Shown here in pieces: positions 28,610 through 37,562 of a stretch of 64,000 nucleotides of DNA. Every line of letters starts with the position of its first letter. The stretch's first letter is position 1. The translations under genes and the position numbers were made by a program. Origin of the DNA: Clostridia bacterium (GTDB lineage Bacteria; Bacillota; Clostridia; Christensenellales; SZUA-584); assembly GCA_003249555.1 (NCBI GenBank), contig QKIQ01000095.1, forward strand, positions 35,873-99,872, in the 5' to 3' direction. The notes beneath the pieces are model-generated. The model was not told where the DNA came from, searched no databases, and saw only the letters and a list, made by a program, of their open reading frames with translations.

Positions 28610-29275
28610 ATGCGCGATTTAACGGAGTTTTCTCATCTCCAAACAGAACATCTGGGAATAAAGCCAAACAGAATTGGTCTTCTGGGCGGCACATTTAATC
28701 CTATCCATAACGGCCATCTGAAAATGGCTTATATTGCGTTGTATGAGTTTGGACTTGGTGAAATCGTTTTTTTACCGCTTGGCACGCCTCCTCATAAGCG
28801 AGATGATTTTATCGCTAATGTTCACCACCGTCTTGAAATGATAAAAATCGCGATTTCTGACGAGAAAAGGTTTACCTTGAGTAAACTAGAGACACAAAGA
28901 AAAGGGTATACATATACCGTTGATACATTGGAACTGCTGGCTAGCAGCAAAAAGTCAACGGCATATTATTATATTATCGGCGCTGATACGATCTTTGAAC
29001 TGGAAAATTGGAGGAATTACGAACGGGTTCTTTTACTAACGGATTTTATTTGTATTCTGCGTCCAGGTCAGGATATTGCCAAAGTACAACAGCATGCGGA
29101 CAGACTCAATGAACGATTTGGACATAAAATTCATATCGCTAATGAATGGGGACCCAATATTTCATCTTCACAGATACGCAGTCAGGTGGCTGCCAATAAA
29201 CTTGCGGACGGTCTTGTCCCACGAAAAGTAGCGCAATACATTGTACAACAAAGGGTATATAATCAAGAGGTTTAA
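28610..29275 (+). CDS. nadD: Nicotinate-nucleotide adenylyltransferase
   Basis: A 221-residue enzyme that makes deamido-NAD from nicotinate mononucleotide and ATP. The nucleotidyltransferase signature GGTFNPIHNGH is near residue 25 and the C-terminal ISSSQIRS segment near 187. The ATG at 28610 has AAAGG seven bases upstream; an in-frame GTG lies five codons earlier. The stop codon abuts the yqeK ATG, and the order nadD-yqeK-rsfS is classical for Bacillota. Confidence 0.95.
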   Translation: MRDLTEFSHLQTEHLGIKPNRIGLLGGTFNPIHNGHLKMAYIALYEFGLGEIVFLPLGTPPHKRDDFIANVHHRLEMIKIAISDEKRFTLSKLETQRKGYTYTVDTLELLASSKKSTAYYYIIGADTIFELENWRNYERVLLLTDFICILRPGQDIAKVQQHADRLNERFGHKIHIANEWGPNISSSQIRSQVAANKLADGLVPRKVAQYIVQQRVYNQEV

Positions 29276-29848
29276 ATGCTGGACGATTCAATAATAATCA
29301 GCTATCTTAAAGAGAATATTGATGAAAAGCGGCTCGCCCATTCTCTGGGAACTGCGAAAGAAGCCGTGAAGCTTGCGAACAAATATAGAGCTGATGCAAA
29401 AAAAGCTCATATCGCCGGTCTGCTCCATGATGTAGCCAAGGGCAAAAGCCAATGCGGATTCAAGAAATATGCGGATCAATACGGTATTGACATCGACGAT
29501 ATCGAGGCTAAAAATACTGAATTGATTCATGGAAAGCTTGGAGCGGCCATGGTAAAAGAACAGCTTAATATTGACGATGAAGACATTCTTTGTGCGATTC
29601 GTTGGCATACAACAGGTCGCGCTGGTATGTCTTTGCTGGAAAAGATCATCTATATAGCTGATCTTATTGAACCCGGACGACATTTTGAGGGTATTGAGGG
29701 CATAAGAGTGGTCGCTTATCAGGATATTGACAAAGCAATGCTTTTGGCGCTTGAACAGGTCATGTGTTTTGTGCGGAGTAAGGGATTTGCTTTGCACCCA
29801 AATAGCCTTGAGGCTTATAATTATTTTAAAAAGGAGGAAGTAAATTAA
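29276..29848 (+). CDS. yqeK: HD-domain Ap4A hydrolase YqeK
   Basis: A 190-residue HD phosphohydrolase. The metal site is in AHIAGLLHDVAKG near residue 45, with HGKLGA near 82, RWHTTGR near 108 and IADLIEPGR near 128. Family members split Ap4A symmetrically into two ADP. It begins directly after the nadD stop and is followed by rsfS after an AAGGAGG at its own end. Confidence 0.93.
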   Translation: MLDDSIIISYLKENIDEKRLAHSLGTAKEAVKLANKYRADAKKAHIAGLLHDVAKGKSQCGFKKYADQYGIDIDDIEAKNTELIHGKLGAAMVKEQLNIDDEDILCAIRWHTTGRAGMSLLEKIIYIADLIEPGRHFEGIEGIRVVAYQDIDKAMLLALEQVMCFVRSKGFALHPNSLEAYNYFKKEEVN

Positions 29849-29849
29849 T

Positions 29850-30224
29850 TTGATGCATCAATTCAATGACGACGTTCTGGATATCTCCAGACAATTGTTT
29901 CTAAAGAAAGCGGAGGATGTGATGGCGCTTCACGTATCACATCTAACAATCGTGGCAGACTATTTTATACTTGCCAGCGGACGGTCGGATGTTCATGTCA
30001 GATCCCTCTGTGACGACGTTGAAAAATTAATGACGGAGAAAGGCAAGCAGCGGCTTCGAATAGAAGGTTATCGTGAAGGACGATGGATTGTTCTTGATTA
30101 CGGCGACATATTGATCCACGTTTTTCATAAACATGAGCGTGAGTTTTACGGTCTTGAGCGTCTTTGGGTGGATGGAGACAATTGCCTGAAAATGACTGAG
30201 GATGATATCAAGCCGAAAGAATAA
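29850..30224 (+). CDS. rsfS: Ribosomal silencing factor RsfS
   Basis: A 124-residue protein of the RsfS/Iojap family, which binds ribosomal protein L14 and blocks 50S-30S joining in starvation. Conserved stretches seen include DYFILASGRSDVHVRS near residue 35 and GRWIVLDYGDILIHVFHKHEREFYGLERLW. The start is either the TTG at 29850 or the ATG directly after; the AAGGAGG is 12-15 bases upstream, a rather long gap. A terminator follows. Confidence 0.95.
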   Translation: MMHQFNDDVLDISRQLFLKKAEDVMALHVSHLTIVADYFILASGRSDVHVRSLCDDVEKLMTEKGKQRLRIEGYREGRWIVLDYGDILIHVFHKHEREFYGLERLWVDGDNCLKMTEDDIKPKE

Positions 30225-30258
30225 GCTAATTTATAATTTATATTCAGGGCGTAAAAAA

Positions 30259-30290
30259 GGCACATAGCTTCACATTCTATGTGTCTTTTA
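30259..30290 (+). terminator. Terminator of nadD-yqeK-rsfS
   Basis: A stem GGCACATAG/CTATGTGTC with a 9-base loop is followed by TTTTA, 35 bases after the rsfS stop. Confidence 0.7.
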
Positions 30291-30327
30291 TATCTTTATT
30301 ATTGCGTCGTACTTGTAAAGCAAATTT

Positions 30328-31704
30328 TTAGAATACGCGCCTTGCACAGATAAAGTTTCGTGTCCAATAGGACGAGTTCATAATGTTCGAGCAAATACGC
30401 ACCTGGTCGTCACTGGAACCTGCATCAATCATCTGGCCGCCGCCCATATAGATGCCTACATGGCCTTTAAAACAGATGATGTCTCCCTTAACCATATCAG
30501 ACATACTTGTCACTTTTGGCAGACCGCAATTTGCCCATCCTTTGGACGTCATATAACCGATTCTGTAGCCCGCAGTATTGAGACAATAGTATACGAAACC
30601 GGAACAGTCAAACTCGTTTGGCCCCTTCCCCGCTCTGGTATATTCACAGCCAAGTTTGCTTTTGGCAATTTCAATCAGTTTATCAACAGACGCTTCATCG
30701 GGATTGCCAACCGCAATAACACTGCCGCCGCCGGAGCCGCCTGAACTTCCGGTACTGCCGCTGGTTGTTTTAGCTGGCCGCGCATCTTCTGAATAAAGGA
30801 TCTCTTTCGTGTATTCCCCAACATTACCGTCAGCAGACAGACCGTTGCGTTGTTGAAAGCTCTTGACAGCCGCTTCCGTGTCTGTACCAAAATAGCCGGT
30901 ATGTCCAGCCTTTAGATAATTGAGCTCCTGCAATCGTTCCTGCATAGCGACAACATCATTGCCCCTGTCGCCAAGTTTAACGGTATATGAAAGCGCTTCT
31001 TCAGAAAACAAAGCGGCAAGTGTATTTTCGCCAAGCAGCCCGTCCACTTGAAGATTATTTTTTCTCTGAAAGAGCTGAAGCGAAAATTTTGTCTCGTTGC
31101 CATATAAATCTGTCGGTTCGTCCGCGTCCATATAATTAAGATCCATCAGGCGTTCCTGCACTTCAATAATACGAGGGTCGTGCACGCCGGGGACCAGTTC
31201 AACCTCATCGGGCGCGGTTGTGGGTATGGGCGTCAACTCCGGGGCAACTGCCGCATATGATTCCCCCATGCTTTGATTATTAACTTGGGACAGGTCTGCT
31301 TGCCCGTTTGCCTGATTAACGGACGTCATCTCAATATCCTGTGTATCTGATGAAACGGGCACATCATTTTGCGATGACAGCGCATTGCCGTCAAACGTAA
31401 TTCCTTTGTTTACAGAAGCCAAAGCTTCGTTATAAGACAAGGGCAGCACAAATGCAAATACGATTGCGGCAACGAGGATGCCGCAGCAGCTTGCGATGAT
31501 AAGCTGCTTATTCTGCCACCATTTTTTGGGGCTCTTTCTATATTTGCTTTTCATGGACGAAAAAGTGGCAGAACTGTTTCGGGGCTTTCCAGCATTTTTA
31601 AATAACAAAGTGCGAGTTCTCCGGAAAATCTGGCCGAAAGTCATCTTTAGGTTGCCTATGAATTGGGCGCAATATTTTATTATATTTGCAAGACTATTCC
31701 TCAT
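30328..31704 (-). CDS. NlpC/P60 peptidoglycan hydrolase with two peptidoglycan-binding domains
   Basis: A 458-residue exported cell-wall enzyme. It has a basic cytoplasmic N-terminus (about 65 residues), a membrane helix (about 70-92), a Ser/Thr/Pro-rich spacer, two peptidoglycan-binding repeats (about 175-240 and 242-305), a Gly/Ser linker and an NlpC/P60 domain. The catalytic Cys is in FDCSGFVYYC, the His in GHVGIYMG, and a polar third residue follows. Such enzymes cut the stem peptide of peptidoglycan. GAGG before the ATG at 31704 sets the start; the frame is open 60 bases further. The long cytoplasmic N-terminus is unusual. Confidence 0.9.
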   Translation of the reverse strand: MRNSLANIIKYCAQFIGNLKMTFGQIFRRTRTLLFKNAGKPRNSSATFSSMKSKYRKSPKKWWQNKQLIIASCCGILVAAIVFAFVLPLSYNEALASVNKGITFDGNALSSQNDVPVSSDTQDIEMTSVNQANGQADLSQVNNQSMGESYAAVAPELTPIPTTAPDEVELVPGVHDPRIIEVQERLMDLNYMDADEPTDLYGNETKFSLQLFQRKNNLQVDGLLGENTLAALFSEEALSYTVKLGDRGNDVVAMQERLQELNYLKAGHTGYFGTDTEAAVKSFQQRNGLSADGNVGEYTKEILYSEDARPAKTTSGSTGSSGGSGGGSVIAVGNPDEASVDKLIEIAKSKLGCEYTRAGKGPNEFDCSGFVYYCLNTAGYRIGYMTSKGWANCGLPKVTSMSDMVKGDIICFKGHVGIYMGGGQMIDAGSSDDQVRICSNIMNSSYWTRNFICARRVF

Positions 31705-31768
31705 ATAAACCTCATACGCATACATTATATGTAATGATAACGTAATATTCCTGTAACTTTTCAATAAT

Positions 31769-31796
31769 ATTATACGCAGATATAAAAAATATGCAA
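31769..31796 (-). promoter_or_regulatory. Promoter of the NlpC/P60 gene
   Basis: On the minus strand TTGCAT (31791-31796), 16-base spacer and TATAAT (31769-31774), 65 bases before the ATG. Confidence 0.55.
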
Positions 31797-31816
31797 CCTC
31801 TTTTGTATTGTTGGGG

Positions 31817-32482
31817 TTATATTTGGTCGCGATATTTTTCCATTAGCTGTTTAAATATCTCAGCCGATGTTGGAGGTGTGTAGGTAATGGCGTTTGCACC
31901 GGCTTCTATTGTCCGTTCAATTGAATCTTTTGTCGGACCTCCCGTAGCAATGATTGGAACCTCAGGATATTTATTTCGTATGCTTCTAACAATATGCGGC
32001 GATTGAGATGCTCCAGACACATTGATGATAGATGCGCCGGATTTGAGCCTTTCACCCACATCTTCGGCTTCGGACACCACCGTGACGACAATAGGAATAT
32101 CAACATGCTCTTTTAGTCTGAAAAGAACCTCGTTGGAAGTTGGCGCATTAACCACCACACCAATCGCACCTTGAAACTCCGCGTCCATAGCAAGATTGAC
32201 CACGCGCTTTCCTGTGGTCGTCCCTCCCCCGACGCCGCAGAAAACAGGAATATCTGACACAGCGATGATTGCATGCGTAATAAGAGGTTGGGGTGTAAAC
32301 GGGTAGACAGCAATCACCGCGTTGGCGTTACAGTTCTTTATCAGCGCCACATCCGTTGTGAAAATAAGCGATTTTATGGTTTTGCCGAAAATGCGAATTC
32401 CGCTGACCTCGTTGATAATTTCGGGTACGCGAATCATATGCTTTCTTAAATTTCCTTGAATTTCAGGAACGAACTGGCTCAT
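31817..32482 (-). CDS. TIM-barrel protein with phosphate-binding loops, function unknown
   Basis: A 221-residue beta/alpha-barrel protein. GVGGGTTTGKR near residue 85 and IIATGGPTKDSIERTIEAGANAI near the C-terminus look like the ligand and phosphate loops of ThiE/TrpF/HisA-like barrels. The active-site set of any named family is not apparent. AAGGAG precedes the ATG. It stands alone on the minus strand. A regulator or small-molecule enzyme are both possible. Confidence 0.7.
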   Translation of the reverse strand: MSQFVPEIQGNLRKHMIRVPEIINEVSGIRIFGKTIKSLIFTTDVALIKNCNANAVIAVYPFTPQPLITHAIIAVSDIPVFCGVGGGTTTGKRVVNLAMDAEFQGAIGVVVNAPTSNEVLFRLKEHVDIPIVVTVVSEAEDVGERLKSGASIINVSGASQSPHIVRSIRNKYPEVPIIATGGPTKDSIERTIEAGANAITYTPPTSAEIFKQLMEKYRDQI

Positions 32483-32681
32483 AACAATTCTCCTTATTAA
32501 GGGTATACGAAATCATTCATAATAGCATGCTACAAATTAGACTAAAGCAAGTTTTTTTATTCGATGACGCAAACAACACCAAGACAAGAAAATTCAACAA
32601 ATCAATATCGTGATTATATCCATTACTTTGGCATAATATAATTCGATATTATGTCCTGTAAACCTTTTTTAAAGAATTAAA

Positions 32682-32709
32682 TTGAAAAAAAATTTACAAA
32701 TATTATAAT
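32682..32709 (+). promoter_or_regulatory. Upstream promoter of the Cys-rich gene
   Basis: TTGAAA, 16-base spacer and TATAAT, about 110 bases before the start codon. Confidence 0.5.
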
Positions 32710-32759
32710 GGATTGCAGGTCTTGCTTACAAAAGCCTTTATTTGTATTCGGTTGTTAGG

Positions 32760-32788
32760 TTGCGGCAGGCTGGTGGATTGCTTATAAT
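32760..32788 (+). promoter_or_regulatory. Proximal promoter of the Cys-rich gene
   Basis: TTGCGG, 17-base spacer and TATAAT, 29 bases before the ATG. Confidence 0.5.
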
Positions 32789-32817
32789 ATTGATACATAA
32801 TTTTTTGGAGGTAAATA

Positions 32818-33009
32818 ATGGCCTGTAACAACAATATTCAATGTACATGCACCTATACATCCTGCTCTCGCCATGGCAAATGCTGCGAATGCATCGCTTA
32901 TCACCGGCGGCTCGGTGAAGCTCCCGGCTGCCTTTTTTCAAAAGAAGGCGAAAAGACATACGACCGAAGTATCGATATGCTCTGCAAAGACAGACAAAGA
33001 GAAAGGTAA
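32818..33009 (+). CDS. Small Cys-rich protein (DUF6485-like)
   Basis: A 63-residue protein with nine cysteines, including C-x-C-x4-C, C-C-x-C and a further Cys before a short Lys/Glu tail. This fits a zinc- or iron-sulfur-binding knuckle. The composition and the AEKTYDRS-like ending (here GEKTYDRS) match my memory of the DUF6485 family of anaerobes. TGGAGG lies seven bases before the ATG. Function is not known. A weak hairpin (ACCGGA/TCCGGT, 33062-33083) after the gene may end the transcript. Confidence 0.8.
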   Translation: MACNNNIQCTCTYTSCSRHGKCCECIAYHRRLGEAPGCLFSKEGEKTYDRSIDMLCKDRQRER

Positions 33010-33110
33010 TATATCGAAAATAATATTTAAGTCAGCTTTTGTTGCTAAATGATAAACCGGATCGGTGTGTGTCCGGTCTGGTTTATTAAATCAATAGTAT
33101 GATAGCAGTA

Positions 33111-33455
33111 TTAGTAAAGCTGATCAAGAGTATATCTTTCGCGTGTGATTTCCAACAAAGCTTCCACATCCTGCTTAAACTCACTGTCTGATTGTATTTC
33201 CTTTTTCTCCAGTTCTTCAACCAATTCAAAAACAAAGCATGAGCCGTTTTTACCCCACTCGCTGCGAAGCTTAGGATGAAGACAGCCGCCAATCTGTTGT
33301 GCAAAATTGAAGCGGTTAATGCTGCCTGGCATATCTGTTGTGCAAAAAAGCATTAACTTACCGTTTTTGACATGCCGTATGGCATAAACGCCGCCCATCA
33401 CGCGACGCGAGGCATACTGCTCTTTAAGCTTCTTTCTTTTTTCGTTATTCTTCAA
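33111..33455 (-). CDS. GIY-YIG nuclease-fold protein
   Basis: A 114-residue protein whose segment GGVYAIRHVKNGKLMLF matches the start of a GIY-YIG fold (G-V-Y for the first triad, then a beta strand). The second triad and later Arg/Glu positions are degenerate, so nuclease activity is uncertain. It starts at a TTG that overlaps the stop codon of the DUF6530-like gene (TTGA), after AAAGGGG, so the two are translationally coupled. Confidence 0.7.
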   Translation of the reverse strand: MKNNEKRKKLKEQYASRRVMGGVYAIRHVKNGKLMLFCTTDMPGSINRFNFAQQIGGCLHPKLRSEWGKNGSCFVFELVEELEKKEIQSDSEFKQDVEALLEITRERYTLDQLY

Positions 33456-33931
33456 TAGCCCAGCCCCTTTAGCAACCCAGACAGTGTGGCAAGACGTTCG
33501 CCAATCAGTTCATCGTCAGAGCTTAATACGTCGGCAAACAGTTTGATATCCTCATTTATGAGCGGGTTGTCGGCGCAGACCGAAACGGTCATCGCATCTC
33601 CCTGCAAACCGATACGGTCGAGCTGAATATTTTCCGGGTCATAAAGCTTTTCAAAGCGATAGGACTCTTTAAAGTGCTGTTTAGCGCGGCAAACGAGAAT
33701 CGCCAAGTCTATGACGCGGTGCAATGGCAATTCTTCGGATTGGCGCGACCACTTTTCTCCTGTATAACGCCAAACTTTTGCGGAGATCTCAACTTTGCCG
33801 CGGTCATTCCATTGTGCAAGGCCAAGCGACAGACCTTTTGTATCGGAATTGTATGCCCTGCGTCCGTCTATATTTTCGTAGTTTTCAGACACGATCACCG
33901 GTTTGTGCTTTAGCGTTGTGGGAATTTTCAT
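33452..33931 (-). CDS. DUF6530-like protein
   Basis: A 159-residue soluble protein. The stretch GLSLGLAQWNDRGKVEISAKVWR and the SEELPLHRVIDLAILVCRA segment are what I recall of the DUF6530 family. No catalytic motif is evident. GGAGG precedes the ATG. It is followed in an overlapping arrangement by the GIY-YIG-fold gene, suggesting that the two work together, though the role is not known. Confidence 0.75.
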   Translation of the reverse strand: MKIPTTLKHKPVIVSENYENIDGRRAYNSDTKGLSLGLAQWNDRGKVEISAKVWRYTGEKWSRQSEELPLHRVIDLAILVCRAKQHFKESYRFEKLYDPENIQLDRIGLQGDAMTVSVCADNPLINEDIKLFADVLSSDDELIGERLATLSGLLKGLGY

Positions 33932-33975
33932 TCATCAAACCTCCATTACTAATTTACTAAATAACTAACGTTAAT

Positions 33976-34004
33976 ATAATACGTTGTATTTCTAAAAATG
34001 TCAA
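33976..34004 (-). promoter_or_regulatory. Promoter of the DUF6530-GIY-YIG pair
   Basis: On the minus strand TTGACA (33999-34004), 17-base spacer and TATTAT (33976-33981), 44 bases before the ATG. Confidence 0.65.
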
Positions 34005-34013
34005 TAAAGACTG

Positions 34014-34043
34014 TTGATATAATCATACATACTTTGCTATGAT
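34014..34043 (+). promoter_or_regulatory. Promoter of the DUF1538-PII pair
   Basis: TTGATA, 18-base spacer and TATGAT, 63 bases before the start codon, back to back with the promoter for the opposite strand. Confidence 0.5.
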
Positions 34044-34106
34044 AAAAGCAGTTCCAACCACGTATAAATTAACAATAAATCAGACAGGTAATAGGAGAAC
34101 TGACCT

Positions 34107-35594
34107 TTGAACGGACTGTATCAAAAAATGAAAGAAGTGACATTTGCCGTTTTGCCGATTATGGGTATCGTGGTACTTCTTCATTTATCCGTTTATCAAC
34201 TTGAGACAGATTACATATTTAGGTTTTTTATTGGTGCAGCGTTTATCATACTTGGTTTATCTGTCTTCCTTTATGGTGTGGACATCGGCGTCAGTCCAAT
34301 AGGCAGTCTTGTGGGTAAAGCTTTAGCGAAATCGAACAAGCTTATGGTGGTGACTGCTGGCGCATTGTTGCTTGGATTTATCATATCATTCGCAGAGCCC
34401 GATTTGCATATACTTGCGGGCCAAATCGATACGGTGACGTCCGGGATGATTTCGAGTCTTGAAATTTTACTGATCGTATCAGCCGGTATAGCCGTTATGC
34501 TCGCTTTTGGACTCATTCGAATCGTTTACAGCATACCGCTATATCTGCTGCTTTTTTTACTGTATTTGATTGTGTTTGTGTTGTCTTTATTTACGCCTCC
34601 GGAGCTATTGGCCATTTCGTTTGATGCGTCTGGGGCCACAACAGGTGCGCTGACAGTACCTTTCATACTTGCTTTGGCATTAGGCGTATCAACGCTAAAA
34701 AAGGACAGCAAAGGCGCTGAGAAAGACAGCTTCGGTTTGGTTGCCATTGCGTCGACAGGGGCGATTATTGCCGTCTTAATAATGAGCGTTTCAACGGGAA
34801 CCGAAAAATTATCCGGAACGATGCAATTAGATACAGCTGCTTATCAAACGCTGATGGGCCCTTTCTTCAAGAAAATACCTCAAGTGTCTTTAGAAACAGC
34901 TGCGGCGCTTGCTCCGCTTGCCATAATATTCTTTGCCAGTCGTCAATGGCTGGTTAAACAAAAAGACCGGATTATGCGTCGAATCGTTTTTGGCTTATTT
35001 TATGCGTTTCTTGGCCTTGTATTATTCATCGTTGGTGTCAATGCCGGATTTATGGATGTCGGCTTAATCATGGGATATCAAATGGCCTCAATGGATATGA
35101 GTCTGCTCGCCGTTATCATGGGTTTTGTGCTCGGGGCGGCGACTATACTTGCAGAGCCCGCTGTGCATGTGCTCACCCGGCAAATAGAAGAAGTGACAAG
35201 CGGGTCGGTGAAGCGGCGGCTGGTGTTGATTGCGCTTTCTGTCGGAGTGGGTGCTGCCGTTGCGCTGTCCATGCTGCGAATCTTCATACCGGCAATACAG
35301 CTCTGGCATTATCTATTGCCCGGGTATATTATAGCTTTGGTGCTTGCTTTGCTTGGCCCAAAGCTGTTTGTGGGTATCGCTTTTGATTCGGGTGGTGTGG
35401 CTTCCGGGCCGATGACAGCCACATTTATACTCGCTTTCGCGCAGGGCGCTGCCAGTGTAGGCGGCGCTGATATGCTTGCGGACGGGTTTGGCATCATCGC
35501 TATGGTTGCGCTTACGCCTTTAATCACCATACAGATTTTGGGCTTGATATACAACAGGAAACTAAAGAAAGGTAAGAAACGTAATGCAAGCTGA
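34107..35594 (+). CDS. DUF1538 polytopic membrane protein
   Basis: A 495-residue membrane protein with about 13 hydrophobic segments. It is built from two similar halves: each has a segment with SFAEPDLHILAGQI or LAEPAVHVLTRQIEEVTSG, and a segment with FDASGATTGALTVPF or FDSGGVASGPMTATF. This internal duplication is the mark of DUF1538. The substrate is unknown; a transporter role is likely. The start is a TTG with AGGAG about ten bases upstream. The last 11 bases overlap the tandem PII gene. Confidence 0.85.
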   Translation: MNGLYQKMKEVTFAVLPIMGIVVLLHLSVYQLETDYIFRFFIGAAFIILGLSVFLYGVDIGVSPIGSLVGKALAKSNKLMVVTAGALLLGFIISFAEPDLHILAGQIDTVTSGMISSLEILLIVSAGIAVMLAFGLIRIVYSIPLYLLLFLLYLIVFVLSLFTPPELLAISFDASGATTGALTVPFILALALGVSTLKKDSKGAEKDSFGLVAIASTGAIIAVLIMSVSTGTEKLSGTMQLDTAAYQTLMGPFFKKIPQVSLETAAALAPLAIIFFASRQWLVKQKDRIMRRIVFGLFYAFLGLVLFIVGVNAGFMDVGLIMGYQMASMDMSLLAVIMGFVLGAATILAEPAVHVLTRQIEEVTSGSVKRRLVLIALSVGVGAAVALSMLRIFIPAIQLWHYLLPGYIIALVLALLGPKLFVGIAFDSGGVASGPMTATFILAFAQGAASVGGADMLADGFGIIAMVALTPLITIQILGLIYNRKLKKGKKRNAS

Positions 35595-36237
35595 TTCATG
35601 CCGGTTTGCTTTGCTGGCCGTCATTGTTAACTGCGGGCAAGGCAGCAAGGTCTTAACCATTTCGAGACGTTATGGCATGCCTGGCGGCACAATGATGTTG
35701 GGCACAGGAACGATTAAAAATAGAATCTTGGAATTCTTTGAGCTTGCGGATATGCGGAAAGAAATCGTGCTGATGGTTTCGGATCTGAGCCAGGTTCTAC
35801 AAGCAGCAAAACAATTAAACGAAAAGTTTCGTTTTAAGAAAAAGCGGCACGGAATCGCATTTGTGATGCCGGTGGGCGCAGTTTATGGCGCAAGTCAATG
35901 TTTGAAAAATGAAAATGAAATACAAGCGGGTGAGAAAATGTACCAATCAATTATCGCAATTGTGGAAAGAGGTTGTGCGGAATCTGTGATAGACGCGGCA
36001 ACGCAGGCAGGTTCACGAGGAGGCACGGTTATTAACGCTCGAGGTTCGGGTATTCACGAGACGAGCACTTTATTTGCTATGGAGATTGAGCCCGAAAAAG
36101 AAGTGGTACTCATCATAGTACAGAAAAAAGATACTGACAATATTGTAAAAGCCATAAGAGAACAGGCTCACATCGACGAACCGGGCAGAGGTATCATATT
36201 TGTGCAGGATGTTTTGCAGGCTTACGGTCTTAACTGA
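35584..36237 (+). CDS. Tandem PII-like signalling protein
   Basis: A 217-residue protein with two PII-like ferredoxin-fold repeats (about 1-108 and 115-217). Both show the sequence order of PII: beta1, a Gly-rich region (GMPGGTMMLGTG; GSRGGTVINARGSG) where the T-loop and nucleotide contacts are, then EIV/EVV-LM/II strands. The T-loop uridylylation Tyr of GlnB is not apparent. It overlaps the DUF1538 membrane gene, so it probably senses nucleotides and controls that protein, as GlnK controls AmtB (inference). Confidence 0.8.
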   Translation: MQADSCRFALLAVIVNCGQGSKVLTISRRYGMPGGTMMLGTGTIKNRILEFFELADMRKEIVLMVSDLSQVLQAAKQLNEKFRFKKKRHGIAFVMPVGAVYGASQCLKNENEIQAGEKMYQSIIAIVERGCAESVIDAATQAGSRGGTVINARGSGIHETSTLFAMEIEPEKEVVLIIVQKKDTDNIVKAIREQAHIDEPGRGIIFVQDVLQAYGLN

Positions 36238-37444
36238 TTTTAAGTCCGGCTTTAACGAGCGATTTGCTGCCAAGAAGCAGTGCACTTGACACCAGCATCA
36301 ATAAACCTGTTCCCACTAGCAGCCACTCGATTGTCAATGTATCGGAAAGCGGGCCGAAAACGAGCATGCCCAGCGGCATCACGGCGCTTGCGATCATCCC
36401 GAAAAAACCGAACACTCTGCCCAGATATGATTCCTCTACCTTTTCCTGAAGTAATACAGTTGCAGGCGTGTGATACAAAGGAATGACCACGCCAGTAATG
36501 CCCATCACGATCAGATAGAGCCAGAAAATCTGAATCACACCCATCGCAAATGTGCAAAGACCAAGAGCGAAACCTGAAAAAGCCATAGTGAAAATCCTGT
36601 TCTTAAAACCGCCCCAAGCGGCCATGACCAAACCACCCAAAACCATGCCTAATGAAAATGCGATCTCGATGGCACTCAGATGCCAAACTCCCCCGTCGAA
36701 GCTTCGTGCGACCTGCAAAGGCGTTAAAAAAGCGGCAGGAGCGGCAAGGAAAAAGAAAACTGCGCTGAAAGTTAAAAACTTAATGATAAAGCCATGTGTT
36801 CTAATGTATGACAGCCCACTGCGAAAATCGGATAAATACCCTGCCTGATGTTTTTGCATGGCCTTTTCGTGCGGCGGAACATGAAGGAAAAACATCAGTA
36901 TGGCGATGGCAATCGCAGCAGTTACCACGTCAATAAAGAATATCACATCAATGGTCGAAAGAGCCATCAGCGCTCCGCTTGCCATTGGAGATACCAACGT
37001 TACCATGCTTTGAATGGTGCTGTTAATGCCGTTAACGCGTGTCAGCTTCTCTTCCGGAACGATTTGCGGAATAAACGCACCCACAGCCGGCTGTTGTATG
37101 CCCGTGCCGAGCGCGCGAACAGCCGATACAAGAAACAGCAGCCAAATTGATTCATAACCGAGCATATAAACGACAGCCATCACTAGCGTGACTGCTGCAA
37201 TCCCTGCGTCTGAGAAAACAATGAGCATTTTTCTGTTGTAGCGGTCTGCCCAGACGCCCGCGAACGGAGACAGGAAGAAGCTAGGCACAAATCCGCAGAT
37301 AATTGACAGCGTCATCATCAGTCCAGACTGAGTGGAGAGTGTGATATGCCAAAGAATCGCATATTGCACAAGTGACGAACCAAGCAGAGACACCGTTTGG
37401 CTCGATATAAAAACAGCGGCTTTCTTCTTCCAATCCGTATTCAT
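36230..37444 (-). CDS. MFS exporter, macrolide-efflux-like
   Basis: A 404-residue major facilitator protein with 12 predicted membrane helices. The loop 2-3 motif is GVWADRYNRKM. The overall sequence, including the QSMVTLVSPMASGALM segment, resembles MefA/macrolide-efflux transporters of Bacillota. The substrate is unknown; proton-driven drug export is the usual guess. AGGAAA precedes the ATG. Its end overlaps the end of the convergent PII gene by eight bases. Confidence 0.88.
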   Translation of the reverse strand: MNTDWKKKAAVFISSQTVSLLGSSLVQYAILWHITLSTQSGLMMTLSIICGFVPSFFLSPFAGVWADRYNRKMLIVFSDAGIAAVTLVMAVVYMLGYESIWLLFLVSAVRALGTGIQQPAVGAFIPQIVPEEKLTRVNGINSTIQSMVTLVSPMASGALMALSTIDVIFFIDVVTAAIAIAILMFFLHVPPHEKAMQKHQAGYLSDFRSGLSYIRTHGFIIKFLTFSAVFFFLAAPAAFLTPLQVARSFDGGVWHLSAIEIAFSLGMVLGGLVMAAWGGFKNRIFTMAFSGFALGLCTFAMGVIQIFWLYLIVMGITGVVIPLYHTPATVLLQEKVEESYLGRVFGFFGMIASAVMPLGMLVFGPLSDTLTIEWLLVGTGLLMLVSSALLLGSKSLVKAGLKIS

Positions 37445-37562
37445 ATATTTCCTATCATCGCTAAATTCTACTGACTGTTGTAAGACTGTAGCATATGGGA
37501 ATAATGTACGTCAATAAAAAATGACAGGGTGCTGTCAAATAAAATAAAAGGTTTTCCTCTGT

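Larger units (their letters stand above)
32483..32817. other. 335-bp intergenic region with two tandem promoters
   Basis: An AT-rich stretch with no open frame worth calling. It separates the divergent TIM-barrel gene and the small Cys-rich gene. Two promoter-like sequences face the Cys-rich gene; no riboswitch-like fold is recognised. Confidence 0.6.
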
